A DNA stretch of 64,000 nt from Bradyrhizobium paxllaeri. GTDB taxonomy: Bacteria > Pseudomonadota > Alphaproteobacteria > Rhizobiales > Xanthobacteraceae. Made by a program: the position numbers and the translations under genes. The stretch covers positions 4,588,001 to 4,652,000 of the forward strand of contig NZ_CP042968.1 of the NCBI RefSeq assembly GCF_001693515.2, in the 5' to 3' direction. Of the stretch, positions 38,019 to 49,199 are shown in pieces. Under the pieces are notes generated by a model, which was not told the origin of the DNA, did no database searches, and saw nothing but the letters and a program-made list of their open reading frames with translations. Each line of letters begins with the position of its first letter. Position 1 is the stretch's first letter.

Positions 38019-38582
38019 TCAAACGGTGAGGATTTCCTTTTCCTTCGCCGCCAGCAACTGATCGATTTCAGCAATTGTTCCGTCGGTCGCCTTCTGCACA
38101 TCGTTGGCGAGCCGCTCCTGATCGTCCTCGGAAATCTCGTGATTCTTCTCGAGCTTCTTGACGATATCGAGCCCGTCGCGGCGGACATGGCGGACCGCGA
38201 CCTTGGCGGCTTCGGCGTATTTATGCGCGACCTTCACCAGTTCCTTGCGCCGCTCCTCGTTGAGCTCGGGAATCCGCAGGCGCAACACCTGCCCCTCGGT
38301 CGCCGGCGACAGGCCGAGATTGGAATCGACAATGGCCTTTTCGACGGCTTTCACCATCGACTTGTCCCATACCTGCACCGAGAGCAGGCGCGGCTCAGGC
38401 ACGCTGACGGTCGCAAGCTGGTTGAGCGGCATGTGTGAGCCGTAAGCCTCGACCTGCACCGGCTCCAGCATGGACGCCGCCGCGCGGCCGGTCCGCAAAC
38501 CGCCCAGCTCGTGCTTGAGCGAGTGGGTGGCGCCTTGCATGCGGCGCTTCAATTCGTTGATGTCAAAACCGGGCGTGGGCAT
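38019..38582 (-). CDS. frr: Ribosome recycling factor
   Basis: This splits post-termination ribosomes together with EF-G. It has 187 residues, normal length. The tRNA-mimic helical bundle is recognisable ([79 protein letters not shown]). A purine-rich ribosome-binding region precedes the ATG. It lies between uppS and pyrH. Confidence 0.96.
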   Translation of the reverse strand: MPTPGFDINELKRRMQGATHSLKHELGGLRTGRAAASMLEPVQVEAYGSHMPLNQLATVSVPEPRLLSVQVWDKSMVKAVEKAIVDSNLGLSPATEGQVLRLRIPELNEERRKELVKVAHKYAEAAKVAVRHVRRDGLDIVKKLEKNHEISEDDQERLANDVQKATDGTIAEIDQLLAAKEKEILTV

Positions 38583-38651
38583 AACACTCTCCCCTCCTTA
38601 GAAACCAGCCGCCGGCCTCAAAAGCTGGCGGTTCGAAGCAGCGCCGGCCTG

Positions 38652-39368
38652 TCAGCCGGCAACCACCGTGCCCTGGCCGGTCCCGCGCAGGATCGCGCCG
38701 ATCGAACCCGGCTCGGCGATCGAGAATACGATGATAGGCAGTGACGTCTCGCGGGCAAGCGCGAATGCGGTCGCATCCATCACCTTGTAGTCGCCGGCAA
38801 TCGCCTGCGAATGCGTCAAACGGTCGAAACGCTTGGCTGAAGGGTCTTTTTTGGGGTCGGCGCTGTAAACGCCGTCGACATTGGTCGCTTTGAGCACCGC
38901 CTGCGCCCCGATCTCGGCCGCCCGCAGCACCGCCGTGGTGTCGGTGGTGAAGAACGGATTGCCGGTTCCACCGCCGAGCAGCACGATTCGTCCCTCGGCG
39001 AGGTATTTGTGCGCTGCACTGCGGGTGAACAGCTCGGAAATCTCGGGCATCACGAACGCCGAGAGCGTCCGCGCCGGCGCTCCCTTGCGCTCGATGGCGG
39101 CTTCCAGCGCCAGGCAGTTCATCATGGTGGCGAGCATGCCCATGGTGTCGCCGGTCGGACGCGACACGCCGCGCGAGGAGACTTCCACGCCGCGAACGAT
39201 ATTGCCGCCGCCGATTACGACGGCCACCTCGACGCCGAGCTTCTTGGCCGCGATCAGGTCGTCGGCGATGCGGTCAACGGTAGGCTGGTCGATGCCGAAG
39301 GACTGGCTGCCTGCGAGATACTCGCCCGAGAGCTTGATCACGACGCGACGATAGACCGGCTCTGCCAT
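38652..39368 (-). CDS. pyrH: UMP kinase
   Basis: This hexameric bacterial UMP kinase of the amino-acid-kinase fold makes UDP from UMP. It has 238 residues. Signatures are [59 protein letters not shown] and [16 protein letters not shown]. The standard neighbourhood tsf-pyrH-frr is kept. Confidence 0.97.
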   Translation of the reverse strand: MAEPVYRRVVIKLSGEYLAGSQSFGIDQPTVDRIADDLIAAKKLGVEVAVVIGGGNIVRGVEVSSRGVSRPTGDTMGMLATMMNCLALEAAIERKGAPARTLSAFVMPEISELFTRSAAHKYLAEGRIVLLGGGTGNPFFTTDTTAVLRAAEIGAQAVLKATNVDGVYSADPKKDPSAKRFDRLTHSQAIAGDYKVMDATAFALARETSLPIIVFSIAEPGSIGAILRGTGQGTVVAG

Positions 39369-39439
39369 TGCTTATCGCTTCCCTCTCCCGCGCAGGCGAC
39401 TTCCGGCATGTCTCGCCGGAAGACTACAGACTGCAGCGG

Positions 39440-40363
39440 TTACTTCTTGCCGCTGGCCGCTGCGACTTCGGCTGCGAAATCGGATTCCTGCTTTTCGATT
39501 CCCTCGCCGAGAGCATAGCGCACAAATCCGGCAATCTTCACCGGCGCGCCGACCTTGCCTTCAGATTCCTTGACCGCCTGCGCGACCGACTTGCCGGTGT
39601 CGTGGATGAACGCCTGCTCCAGCAGACAGACTTCCTTGTAATAGGTCTTCAGGCCGGACTCGACGATCTTCTCGATCACGTTGTCGGGCTTGCCCTGCTG
39701 GCGGTACTTGTCGGCCAGCACGTCCTTTTCGCGCTTGACGATCTCGGGGTCGAGGCCGGACGGATCCAGCGCCTGCGGATTGGTCGCGGCGACGTGCATC
39801 GCGAGCTGGCGGCCGAGCGTTGCGAGTTCATCGGTCTTGCCGGTGGACTCCAGCGCGACCAGCACGCCCATCTTGCCGGCGCCGTCGATCACGGCACCAT
39901 GGACGTAGCTCGACACCACGCCCTTGCCGACTTCGAGCGAAGCCGCGCGGCGCAGCGACATGTTCTCACCGATGGTGGCGATGGCGTCCGAAATCGCGGT
40001 CTCGACGGTGACGCTGCCGACCTTGGCCGCCTTGATCTTCTCGACGTCGGCACCGACGTCGAGCGCGACCTGCGCGATCATCTTGACGAGGCCCTGGAAC
40101 TGCTCGTTGCGGCCGACGAAATCGGTCTCGGAATTGACCTCGACCACGACGCCCTTGGGGCCCGAGGTCACGGCGCCGATCAGGCCCTCGGCCGCGACAC
40201 GACCGGCCTTCTTCGCAGCCTTCGACAGACCCTTCTTGCGCAGCCAGTCCTGGGCCGCGGTGATGTCACCGCTGGTTTCGGTGAGCGCTGCCTTACAGTC
40301 CATCATGCCTGCGCCGGTCGACTCGCGCAGTTCCTTGACCATCGCCGCAGTGATCGTTGCCAT
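39440..40363 (-). CDS. tsf: Elongation factor Ts
   Basis: This is the nucleotide-exchange factor for EF-Tu. It has 307 residues. The N-terminal UBA-like domain ([27 protein letters not shown]) is followed by the core, with [14 protein letters not shown] (the TDFV EF-Tu contact) and [11 protein letters not shown]. It lies directly downstream of rpsB. Confidence 0.97.
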   Translation of the reverse strand: MATITAAMVKELRESTGAGMMDCKAALTETSGDITAAQDWLRKKGLSKAAKKAGRVAAEGLIGAVTSGPKGVVVEVNSETDFVGRNEQFQGLVKMIAQVALDVGADVEKIKAAKVGSVTVETAISDAIATIGENMSLRRAASLEVGKGVVSSYVHGAVIDGAGKMGVLVALESTGKTDELATLGRQLAMHVAATNPQALDPSGLDPEIVKREKDVLADKYRQQGKPDNVIEKIVESGLKTYYKEVCLLEQAFIHDTGKSVAQAVKESEGKVGAPVKIAGFVRYALGEGIEKQESDFAAEVAAASGKK

Positions 40364-40495
40364 CGTCGAATATCCTTCTTGCCTGTGAGCTGCGGGCGCG
40401 ACGCGCTTTGCGCCGGACCGCGGTCAGCTACAGGGAATGCCGTAATCTGGGGAGCAGAACCGGTGGCCGGAAGACCCGGCCACGCGGTGTCGCAA

Positions 40496-41494
40496 TTATT
40501 CGGCTTCCGCGGTCAGCGTCTTGGCCTGGGCGACCCAGGCGTCGGCGCGGCTCGGAAGACCAACCTCTTCACCGATCTTGTGTGCGGTGTCGTGATCGAG
40601 CTCGGCGAGCTGCCAGTAGTGGAAGATGCCGAGGTCGTTGAGCTTCTTCTCGATGGTACCAGACACGCCGGTGAGCTTCTTGAGGTTGTCGGCGGTGCCG
40701 CGCGGACCGGCCAACCCCTGGAAGCCGGTCGGCTGTGGAGCTGCCGGAACTTCTTCGCGAACCGGCTGAACCGCGGCGCCGATGTCGATGCCGGAATCGC
40801 CCTGCGCGCGCGAAATGCCGTCGATGGCGGCGCGGGCGATCAGGTCGCAGTACAGCGAAATGGCGCGGCCGGCGTCGTCATTGCCCGGCACCACGAAGGT
40901 GATGCCCTTGGGGTCGGAGTTGGTATCGACAATCGCGGCAACGGGAATGTTGAGCCGCTGTGCTTCCTGGATCGCGATGTCTTCCTTGTTGGTGTCGATC
41001 ACGAAGATCATGTCGGGAAGCCCGCCCATGTCCTTGATGCCGCCGAGCGAGCGGTCGAGCTTGTCGCGCTCGCGCTGCAGCGTCAGCCGCTCCTTCTTGG
41101 TGTAGGAGTTGGCTTCGCCCGACGAGAGCACCTCATCGAGGTGACGCAGGCGCTTGATCGAGCCCGAGATCGTCTTCCAGTTGGTCAGCGTGCCGCCGAG
41201 CCAGCGCGAATTGACGAAGTACTGCGCCGAGCGCTTCGCGGCTTCGGCAACGCCGTCCTGCGCCTGGCGCTTGGTGCCGACGAACAGGATGCGGCCGCCC
41301 TTGGCGACGGTGTCGGACACCGCCTGCAGCGCACGATGCAGCATCGGCACGGTCTGGGCGAGGTCGATGATGTGGATGTTGTTGCGGGCACCGAAAATGT
41401 AATCCGCCATCTTCGGATTCCAGCGGTGCGATTGGTGGCCAAAGTGCACGCCAGCTTCGAGGAGCTGACGCATAGAGAAATCGGGTAGCGCCAT
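40496..41494 (-). CDS. rpsB: 30S ribosomal protein S2 with C-terminal extension
   Basis: This is 332 residues from the [21 protein letters not shown] start, against about 240 in E. coli. The S2 core contains [47 protein letters not shown] and [18 protein letters not shown]. The extra C-terminal 80 residues ([22 protein letters not shown]...[21 protein letters not shown]) form a helix-hairpin-helix-like domain. I recall this as typical of alphaproteobacterial S2. The preceding 225-bp leader may hold autoregulatory structure that I could not define. Confidence 0.95.
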   Translation of the reverse strand: MALPDFSMRQLLEAGVHFGHQSHRWNPKMADYIFGARNNIHIIDLAQTVPMLHRALQAVSDTVAKGGRILFVGTKRQAQDGVAEAAKRSAQYFVNSRWLGGTLTNWKTISGSIKRLRHLDEVLSSGEANSYTKKERLTLQRERDKLDRSLGGIKDMGGLPDMIFVIDTNKEDIAIQEAQRLNIPVAAIVDTNSDPKGITFVVPGNDDAGRAISLYCDLIARAAIDGISRAQGDSGIDIGAAVQPVREEVPAAPQPTGFQGLAGPRGTADNLKKLTGVSGTIEKKLNDLGIFHYWQLAELDHDTAHKIGEEVGLPSRADAWVAQAKTLTAEAE

Positions 41495-41719
41495 AGTTAT
41501 AGTTCTCCGGTTGGTTCCTCCGGAAACGTGTGAGCAAACGAGCCTGACTGGCCCGGTTGCCACCGGACGGCCTTTGAGAGCCATGTTTCCGTGTGAGATG
41601 GCGCGCTATATAGCCGGATTCCAGCCAGAAGCAAGGAAATACGGCCGGATTTTCGGTCGTCCAGATCAGCGATTCAGGACCGTCTTGGGCCAGACCCTGC
41701 GGATCTGGCCCGTTAACGA

Positions 41720-44059
41720 TCAGCACCGGGCCCCTGGCGGGCAGCTCCTGGCCGGAGCTGGGCGGGCTGCCGGCGGTGGTGCAGCCATCCGAGGCGGGGG
41801 CGCGGCCATACGCGGTGGCGGCGGTGGCGGCGCCATCCTCGGTGGCGGCGCAGCCATGCGCGGCGGCGGGGCCGGTGGGGCGGCCATCCTGGGTGGAGGC
41901 GACGGTGCGGCCACCCTCGCCGGTGGAGGCGCATTCATCCTCGCTGGCGGTGGTGCGGCCATTCTCGGCGGCGGCGCCGGCGCAACGCGGGCTGCCGGTG
42001 GCGGTGAGGGTCTGGCCGCCTGCACCGCGGACGGCGGCGGCGTTCGCCGCAATTCAGGCGGCGATTGAGGTCTTGGAGCAACCCCAGCGGCGGGCCTTGA
42101 GGGCGCGGCGCCGCCTGGGGGTGGTGCGACGACCCTTGCCCCTTCTCTTGGCTGCTGGCCAGCCGGCATCGTTGCACCGATGGCGGGCTTGGCGCCGGCA
42201 GCCGAAGGCGTCGCCGATCTCGGTGGCGGGCCGCCCGGCGCAGGCCTCGCATTCGGACTGACCGCAGCACTGGGGGATGCCGGCGGCGTACCCCTGGCGC
42301 CTGGAACCGGCAGAGCATTGGTCCTCGGCACGGGCTGCGTCGACGGCAGCGCGGCTGGCGCGTTTGCCGGCTGCACCGCGTTCGGCCTTCCGGTCTGCCC
42401 TGCGCCGGGCAAACCCGTTCTCACGGCGGGATTGATCGTGGCGCTTGGCGGTACCGGCGCTTTGCCCTGCTGGATCAGCGTCGCCCGTTGCGCCACCGCG
42501 GGCGGCAGCACCGGCGTGGCGCCCCCCTGCCCCGGCGCGACCACCCGATCCGGGGCGCCGGGACGTCCGCCCGGCCTGCCGCCCATTCCGGCACCAGGCC
42601 CACCCGCGGGCGACCCCGGCTGCGGCGGCCGGTTGATCACGCTGTTGATGACGGCCCTGTTGTGGATGTTGGCATAGATGAGGTTGTTCGGCGGCGGCGC
42701 CACATAGCGCGGCGGCCTGACATAGACCGGTATCGGCACGAAGATCGGCTGCGGCAGGATGAACAGCGCGATCGGCGGCGGCGGCGGCTCCAGCACCACG
42801 AAATCATCCGGCGGCGGCGGCAGGTAATACACCGGCGCCGGTGGCGGGGCGACGAAATCGAACTCGGGATCGCCGAAGGCCAGCACGGGGCGGTCGATAT
42901 AGATGAGCTCGTCCGGCGGCGGCGGCGGCACGTCGTAATCGATCACGTCGAAAGTCGGCGGCGGCTCCAGCGGCGCGGTGAGAATGGTGAGACGCCGGCG
43001 CGCGTCGGCCGCATGCGGCCCGCGCGGGTAGCGTTGCAGGTACGACCAATAGGCGTTGGGAGTATCGGTGCGATAGGTGCGGCGCCAAGTAATCGCCTCG
43101 CGCCGCGCTGCCGCGATCGCCCTCACCCGCTTGGCCAGCGGATCGCTCGCATAGGCGCCGAGAAACTCCTCGTAGCCCTGCAGCGTGTCGCGCTCCACCG
43201 CCATGGCATAGGCATCCTGCACGCCGAGTTCGCGGATCGGCTTGTTGCGAACGGCGGCGGCCTGATCCGCCGCAGGCTGTGCCGGCGCGTCGGGCTCACG
43301 CTCGAAGAACGTGAAGCCGGCATCGACCTTCTGGCTGTCCCAGGGCATCTGCGCGCCCTTGCTGGCCTCGTTGACGCGAAGCCGCAGGCGATTGAAGACC
43401 TCCGGCAGCGGCAATCCGCCGGTCCGGATCATCTCGGCCAGCGACTGGGCGTAGATGCCATACGGCCCCTGCTCGACCGGCGCCACGGTTCCGGGCGCCG
43501 CATTGAACGCGATCAGCATGTGCGGATCGGCCTCGACCAATGCGAGGCCGCTTGCGATCTGCCCGTCGACGAAAGGCTGCTGGCGCGCGGCGTCCAGCAC
43601 GACGATGCCGGCTTTCAGCGGCAGCGAAGCGAGCTGGCGGATATAGTCGCCGGTCCGCAGCGCCTCGGTCGGAACATCGGTATCGCGGTTGATCGCGGAA
43701 TCGACCGGCACGAAATAGTTGTCGCCCGCCAGTTGCAGCCCGTAACCGGCCAGATAGACCATCGCGACCGTATCAGGCCCCGAGCTTTCGGCCTTCTGGA
43801 TGAAGTCACGGAAACTCTTCCGCAGCGTGTCGCCGTCGAGATCGCGGGCGCCGATCACGTCAAAGCCCGCCGCCTGCAATGTCTGCGCGATCAGGCCGGC
43901 GTCGTTGGCCGCGGTCGCCAGCGGCGATTTCGCGTAAGCGCCGTTGCCGACCACCAACGCAATGCGCTTTTCCGGTTGCTGCGCTGCAGCGGGGCTCAGA
44001 CCCGCCAGCCCCGTGACGAGACACATCGAGAGGATCGACAGACTTCTTACTAACCGCAT
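41720..44059 (-). CDS. Caspase-fold (peptidase C14) protein with lost catalytic dyad and Pro-rich tail
   Basis: This 779-residue protein starts at the ATG at 44059, which leads into a signal peptide (MRLVRSLSILSMCLVTGLAGLSPAAAQ). The caspase-like domain spans about 30-270: KRIALVVGNGAYAKSP, then VYLAGYGLQLAGDNYFVPVD and GIVVLDAARQQPF. Active relatives have AGHG and LDACR; here the His is Tyr106 and the Cys is Ala158, so it should be proteolytically inactive. A helical region with repeated YxxFLGAYASDPLAKR-type units follows (to about 370). Then comes a 400-residue Pro/Ala-rich region with vegetative-insect-like PPPP tracts and repeated PPPRMAAPP units to the C-terminus. It is likely an exported scaffold or binding protein. 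Confidence 0.85.
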   Translation of the reverse strand: MRLVRSLSILSMCLVTGLAGLSPAAAQQPEKRIALVVGNGAYAKSPLATAANDAGLIAQTLQAAGFDVIGARDLDGDTLRKSFRDFIQKAESSGPDTVAMVYLAGYGLQLAGDNYFVPVDSAINRDTDVPTEALRTGDYIRQLASLPLKAGIVVLDAARQQPFVDGQIASGLALVEADPHMLIAFNAAPGTVAPVEQGPYGIYAQSLAEMIRTGGLPLPEVFNRLRLRVNEASKGAQMPWDSQKVDAGFTFFEREPDAPAQPAADQAAAVRNKPIRELGVQDAYAMAVERDTLQGYEEFLGAYASDPLAKRVRAIAAARREAITWRRTYRTDTPNAYWSYLQRYPRGPHAADARRRLTILTAPLEPPPTFDVIDYDVPPPPPDELIYIDRPVLAFGDPEFDFVAPPPAPVYYLPPPPDDFVVLEPPPPPIALFILPQPIFVPIPVYVRPPRYVAPPPNNLIYANIHNRAVINSVINRPPQPGSPAGGPGAGMGGRPGGRPGAPDRVVAPGQGGATPVLPPAVAQRATLIQQGKAPVPPSATINPAVRTGLPGAGQTGRPNAVQPANAPAALPSTQPVPRTNALPVPGARGTPPASPSAAVSPNARPAPGGPPPRSATPSAAGAKPAIGATMPAGQQPREGARVVAPPPGGAAPSRPAAGVAPRPQSPPELRRTPPPSAVQAARPSPPPAARVAPAPPPRMAAPPPARMNAPPPARVAAPSPPPRMAAPPAPPPRMAAPPPRMAPPPPPPRMAAPPPRMAAPPPAARPAPARSCPPGARC

Positions 44060-44323
44060 GGCTTCCACCCTGTCGCCGCCCGAGCGCCGCATCGAAGGCT
44101 CTTCGAGCTGAACATTTCTTGAACAAATGCGCTCGCAGCAAGGCAATTCGCGCAAAATCCGATCGAGACGCGCCCTCGCTCCACCGGTTCCGGCCCCGAA
44201 TTCGCATTGTCGGGGCCTTCCGGCGGGCGTATCCTTCCCTCCAAATCGTGTTCGCCCGCATCGTGAGGCGACTGCGCGAGTTCCTCCCGGTGTGCGGATT
44301 GCCCATGCAATGGAGGAGCCGCC

Positions 44324-44791
44324 ATGACCGTTTCCCCGACCCTGCAAAAGTACCTGGATCAAAGCGTCACCTACGACGTGATCCCGCATGCCCCAACCAT
44401 GTCATCGAACCGTACGGCCGAGGCTTGCCACGTGCCGGGCGAGTCGCTGGCCAAGGCCGTCGTGCTGCGGCGCGACGGCGGCTACATGATGGCCGTGCTT
44501 CCGGCCTCCCATCACCTGCATCTGTCGGCGCTGAAAAGTCAGCTCGGCCACAAGGTCGACCTGGCGAGCGAGGACGAGATCGAAAAGCTGTTCGAGGACT
44601 GCGAACGCGGCGCGATCCCGCCGCTCGGCGAATGCTACGGGCTGGACGTCATCATCGACGACAGCATCGACGCGCGACGGGAAATCTACTTGGAAGGAGG
44701 CGATCACGCGACGCTGATCCGCATGGATGGCGAGCAGTACGCACGATTGACGGCGAAGGCCTGGCGCGGCCACTTCAGCACGCACGATTGA
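44324..44791 (+). CDS. YbaK/EbsC-family aminoacyl-tRNA deacylase
   Basis: This 155-residue single-domain member of the YbaK/ProX superfamily clears mischarged tRNAs. It has the family pattern YDVIPHAPTMSSNRTAEACHVPGESLAKAVVLRRDGG with the conserved Lys (AKAVV), AVLPASHHLHLSAL, and GAIPPLGECYGL near the end. Exact tRNA specificity cannot be read. It is divergent from the caspase-like gene, 264 bases between starts. Confidence 0.82.
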   Translation: MTVSPTLQKYLDQSVTYDVIPHAPTMSSNRTAEACHVPGESLAKAVVLRRDGGYMMAVLPASHHLHLSALKSQLGHKVDLASEDEIEKLFEDCERGAIPPLGECYGLDVIIDDSIDARREIYLEGGDHATLIRMDGEQYARLTAKAWRGHFSTHD

Positions 44792-44870
44792 GGCCGCTCG
44801 ATCCACCGATCGCCCGCGTCGATATCGACGCGGGCGCCATCGCGCGTGATCGGCAAGGGCCGCCGCCGTA

Positions 44871-45290
44871 TCAGTGATGGGCGGTGACGGTCTTCACGCA
44901 CCCGGCCAGCAATTCATTGGGCGCAAAACGGCCGACATCGCCGAGGCTGATCATGCCGACCATTCGCTTGCTCTTGTTGATCACAGGCAACCTTCGGATC
45001 TGCAGCGCCTCCATGTGATGGACGGCCTTGGCAAGGTCATCGTCTTCCCGGCAGCAATGAATGCCTTCGGTCATCACATCGCGCGCCAGCGCGCGGCTGG
45101 GATCGAACTTGCCGTTCGCAATTCCTTTGCAGACGATATCACGATCGGTCACCATCCCGACCAGTTGATCGTTCTCGCCGATCGGAATGCAGCCGATGTC
45201 ATGTTCTCGCATCAGCTTGGCAATTTCGGTGATGGGCGTATCGGGGTTTACCCAGTCGACGCCCTTGTGCATCGCGTCTTTGACTTTCAT
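44871..45290 (-). CDS. Two-CBS-domain protein
   Basis: This 139-residue protein consists of two CBS domains, residues about 1-62 (VKDAMHKGVDWVNPDTPITEIAKLMREHDIGCIPI...LVGMVTDRDIV) and 70-128 (VMTEGIHCCREDDDLAKAVHHMEALQIRRLPVI...MVGMISLGDVGRFA). Such stand-alone pairs bind adenine nucleotides and act as energy or redox sensors. It carries three cysteines. The partner is unknown; it is 194 bases downstream of the aldehyde dehydrogenase on the same strand. Confidence 0.88.
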   Translation of the reverse strand: MKVKDAMHKGVDWVNPDTPITEIAKLMREHDIGCIPIGENDQLVGMVTDRDIVCKGIANGKFDPSRALARDVMTEGIHCCREDDDLAKAVHHMEALQIRRLPVINKSKRMVGMISLGDVGRFAPNELLAGCVKTVTAHH

Positions 45291-45426
45291 GGCGGACCTC
45301 CGTCACTGCGATTTCAGGTGATAATCCCGTGATGCAGTACAGTTCCCCCTCGATGCGATTATACGCCGGTTCGGTCGGGGCGGAATCGCAAAGGCAATGA
45401 AAACTTCTTGAAAAGGACGACCGCAA

Positions 45427-45462
45427 CGTAGCGCGCTGGACCGAAATGGTCCGCGCGCTACG
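45427..45462. terminator. Strong hairpin downstream of aldehyde dehydrogenase gene
   Basis: A stem of about 15 bp (CGTAGCGCG plus GGACC with one bulged base) closes on a GAAAT loop. It lies 22 bases after the minus-strand aldehyde dehydrogenase stop. There is no T-run, so its role as terminator is inferred from position. Confidence 0.5.
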
Positions 45463-45484
45463 CCGTTACCGATGTCAGGGCGAG

Positions 45485-47002
<1,518 letters not shown>

Positions 47003-47104
47003 GGCTCTTCCTCGCTACGGCGTCGCTGGATGCGGCGCTCTGGAAAAACCATGGCGAAGGCGGATTACATTGTCAGTCCGTCCAAACCTGATCGCCGGCG
47101 CGCG

Positions 47105-47122
47105 TGTCGCAGAACTGCGACA
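47105..47122. promoter_or_regulatory. Perfect palindromic operator upstream of aldehyde dehydrogenase
   Basis: TGTCGCA-gaac-TGCGACA is an 18-bp perfect inverted repeat with a four-base spacer, about 103 bases before the aldehyde dehydrogenase start and just after the regulator stop. Fis-type helix-turn-helix dimers such as that of the adjacent regulator bind sites of this form. I see no clear -24/-12 promoter nearby. Confidence 0.7.
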
Positions 47123-47139
47123 GTACACGAGGCAAACCG

Positions 47140-48111
47140 TCAGTGCGCGCGATTGAGTTCCAGGCGCCGCAGCTTTCGGTGCAAGGTGGCGCGGCTGATG
47201 CCGAGCGCCTCGGCGGCGGCCGACACGTTGCCGTCGCTGCGCGCCAGAGCCCGTTGCACGGCTGCCCGCTCGGCCTGATCGAGATCGCGCACCGGGCTTG
47301 ACGAGCCGCCGAGCAGGTCCGCCGCAGGCAGCGGCTTCTTCAGAAAATCCCTGTTCACACCGAGCACCAGCCGCGCCGACCGTGTCGCGCCGATAACGAG
47401 ATCGTCGCCATCGACCGCGATCAGCCCGCCCCCGCCGCGATTGATATCCGGTGCGAACAGAAAGCGGGCGTTCGGAAACGCCAGACGGAAATTCTCCGTC
47501 TCGATCCGCCGCGCCGCGTCGCTGACAGCGACGGATATCAGATTGACGAAACCTTCCGTGAGATCCGCGCGGCAGGAGGAAACGTCGAGCGCCGCGGCGA
47601 GCCGGCCCTCGTGATCGTAGATCGGGGCCGAGGTGCAGCTCAGCAGCGTGTTGCGCGCATAAAAATGCTGGTCGCGATGAACGGTGAGCGCGCGTTGCTC
47701 GGCCAGGCAGGTCCCGATGCCGTTGGTGCCCTCGCAGTCCTCGCTCCAGACCGTCCCGGTCCACAATCCCCACGCCTTGAACGTCTCGTCGTCACACGCT
47801 GCGCCGCGGCGGTCGACCGGCACGCCATTGCGGTCGGCCAGCAGCACACAACAACCGACACCGCCGACTGCGAGGAACAGGCGATCCAGGTTGGATTGCG
47901 CCGCGCGGACCAGCGGCTCGATCTGCTGCCGTGCGTTTTCGAATTCGGCCGGACTCAGGCGGCGCGGCAGACTGCGTTCGGCCGGATCGAGACGATGAAA
48001 ATTGGATGAGCGGCGCCAGGACGCCACCATGGCCGATGTCGCGGCCGCGCCACGCGCGACCGTCGCCTGCACCTGATCGGCATGGTGTTTGGTGGTCTGC
48101 GCCACGCTCAT
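47140..48111 (-). CDS. AcoR-like regulator: GAF domain plus Fis HTH, no AAA+ domain
   Basis: This 323-residue protein has an N-terminal SWRRSSNFHRLDPAERSLPRRLSPAEF segment and a GAF domain (about 50-200, with GTNGIGTCLAEQRALTVHRDQHFYARN and CTSAPIYDHEGRLAAALDVSS), both typical of AcoR. They lead directly to a C-terminal Fis-type HTH (AVQRALARSDGNVSAAAEALGISRATLHRKLRRL). The central sigma-54 ATPase (GAFTGA, Walker A) is missing. The ATG at 48111 directly touches GGGAGG; a GTG two codons later (48105) is better spaced and may be the true start. Likely controls the downstream dehydrogenase. Confidence 0.85.
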   Translation of the reverse strand: MSVAQTTKHHADQVQATVARGAAATSAMVASWRRSSNFHRLDPAERSLPRRLSPAEFENARQQIEPLVRAAQSNLDRLFLAVGGVGCCVLLADRNGVPVDRRGAACDDETFKAWGLWTGTVWSEDCEGTNGIGTCLAEQRALTVHRDQHFYARNTLLSCTSAPIYDHEGRLAAALDVSSCRADLTEGFVNLISVAVSDAARRIETENFRLAFPNARFLFAPDINRGGGGLIAVDGDDLVIGATRSARLVLGVNRDFLKKPLPAADLLGGSSSPVRDLDQAERAAVQRALARSDGNVSAAAEALGISRATLHRKLRRLELNRAH

Positions 48112-48372
48112 CCTCCCGTGCTGTAAAATATGCTGCCTGGAACAATCGGGCGAATTGAGCCAGATCAAACTCCGCGATCGTGACGCCTTCAAGTCGGGCC
48201 ATAGTCGAATACGGTTGACCGATGCTGACCCGTTGTGGGCAGTGTCTCAGTTCGAATTTTCGGGATCGGTCCGATTCCGGCCCTTCCGCTTTGTGGCTAC
48301 ATTTCGCGAATCTCGGTGCCGCCCTCGTCGCCGAAACACACGTTGAACCGCAGGCCCCAGGGAAAATAACGA

Positions 48373-48945
48373 ATGTCGAATGAGGATGGCGCCAGGATCA
48401 TTTACAGGAGGACGCCGGAATCGGCGGCGATGGTGGCAAACACGAGGAGGGCGATGGCAATCACCGCGTCACTTAACCGTTTGACATTCAATGATGCGGA
48501 CGAAATTCGGGCCTTGTTCAGCGAACTCATCGGCAAAAGGGTAGATGAGAGTTTCCTGCTGATCCCGCCATTCTATACCGCGGGTGGGGACGAAATTCGC
48601 GTTGGGCGTAATGTCTTCGTCAATCAGAATTGCACTTTCTACGATCTTGGCGGACTCGACATCGCAGACGACGTGATGATCGGACCGAACGTGAGCATCA
48701 TCACAACGGGTCATCCCCTTGAACCTTCGCAGCGTCGCGCCGTCACGATCGGAAAACCAATCGTGATCGAGAGAAACGTCTGGATCGCGGCCGGCGCAAC
48801 GATTATCGGCGGGGTGACCGTAGGCGAGAACTCGGTTGTGGCTGCGGGTTCGGTAGTTACCAAAAACATTCCCCCGAATACCCTTGTCGGAGGAAATCCG
48901 GCGCGCGTCATTCGTTCGATTGGCGACGATTGGAAACTCAGATGA
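48373..48945 (+). CDS. Sugar O-acetyltransferase (LacA/NodL/maltose acetyltransferase family)
   Basis: This 190-residue trimeric left-handed beta-helix acetyltransferase uses acetyl-CoA. The N-terminal Mac domain is short; hexapeptide repeats follow (IRVGRNVFVNQNCTFYDLGGLDIADDVMIGPNVSIIT). The catalytic His is in TTGHPLEPSQRR, and VTVGENSVVAAGSVVTKNIPPNTLVGGNPARVI closes the helix. The sugar acceptor is unknown. Local GC is lower than that of its neighbours, which hints at acquisition. Confidence 0.85.
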   Translation: MSNEDGARIIYRRTPESAAMVANTRRAMAITASLNRLTFNDADEIRALFSELIGKRVDESFLLIPPFYTAGGDEIRVGRNVFVNQNCTFYDLGGLDIADDVMIGPNVSIITTGHPLEPSQRRAVTIGKPIVIERNVWIAAGATIIGGVTVGENSVVAAGSVVTKNIPPNTLVGGNPARVIRSIGDDWKLR

Positions 48946-49008
48946 ATTGGACCGGCACGAGAGAACCGCGAGGGAACGGATGACGGCGAGAATCTGCCGC
49001 TTCTTCCC

Positions 49009-49137
49009 TAAAGCGGGATGACGTTTCTTCGAATCGTCATCCCGCTTTATCTTTTTGTTTGAGCATGATCTCCGCGCAAACGCGTTCGCGTTTGTCGCGA
49101 GGGAAAACCGGTGCCCACTTTTCCGGATCATGCTCTA
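49009..49137. repeat. AAAGCGGGATGACG hairpin plus GAGCATGATC palindrome
   Basis: A hairpin (49009-49049, TAAAGCGGGATGACG and complement) is followed by a second inverted unit whose ends are GAGCATGATC (49071) and GATCATGCTC (to 49135). I recall this compound element as one of the most frequent intergenic repeats in Bradyrhizobium. It lies between convergent genes and may terminate both. Confidence 0.75.
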
Positions 49138-49199
49138 GCGTGACCGCGCCCGACCCTGTGCTGGGCGCGGCCGTGCGCGCCGCGCACTATCCAGCTTGG

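Noticed and set aside
39368..41488. 706-codon open frame on the plus strand
   Set aside because: It is antisense to tsf and rpsB, both unmistakable; composition is typical of a GC-driven mirror frame.
41780..42000. GGCGGTGGTGCGGCC-like repeats considered as a regulatory or CRISPR repeat
   Set aside because: They encode the PPPRMAAPP units at the C-terminus of the caspase-fold protein.
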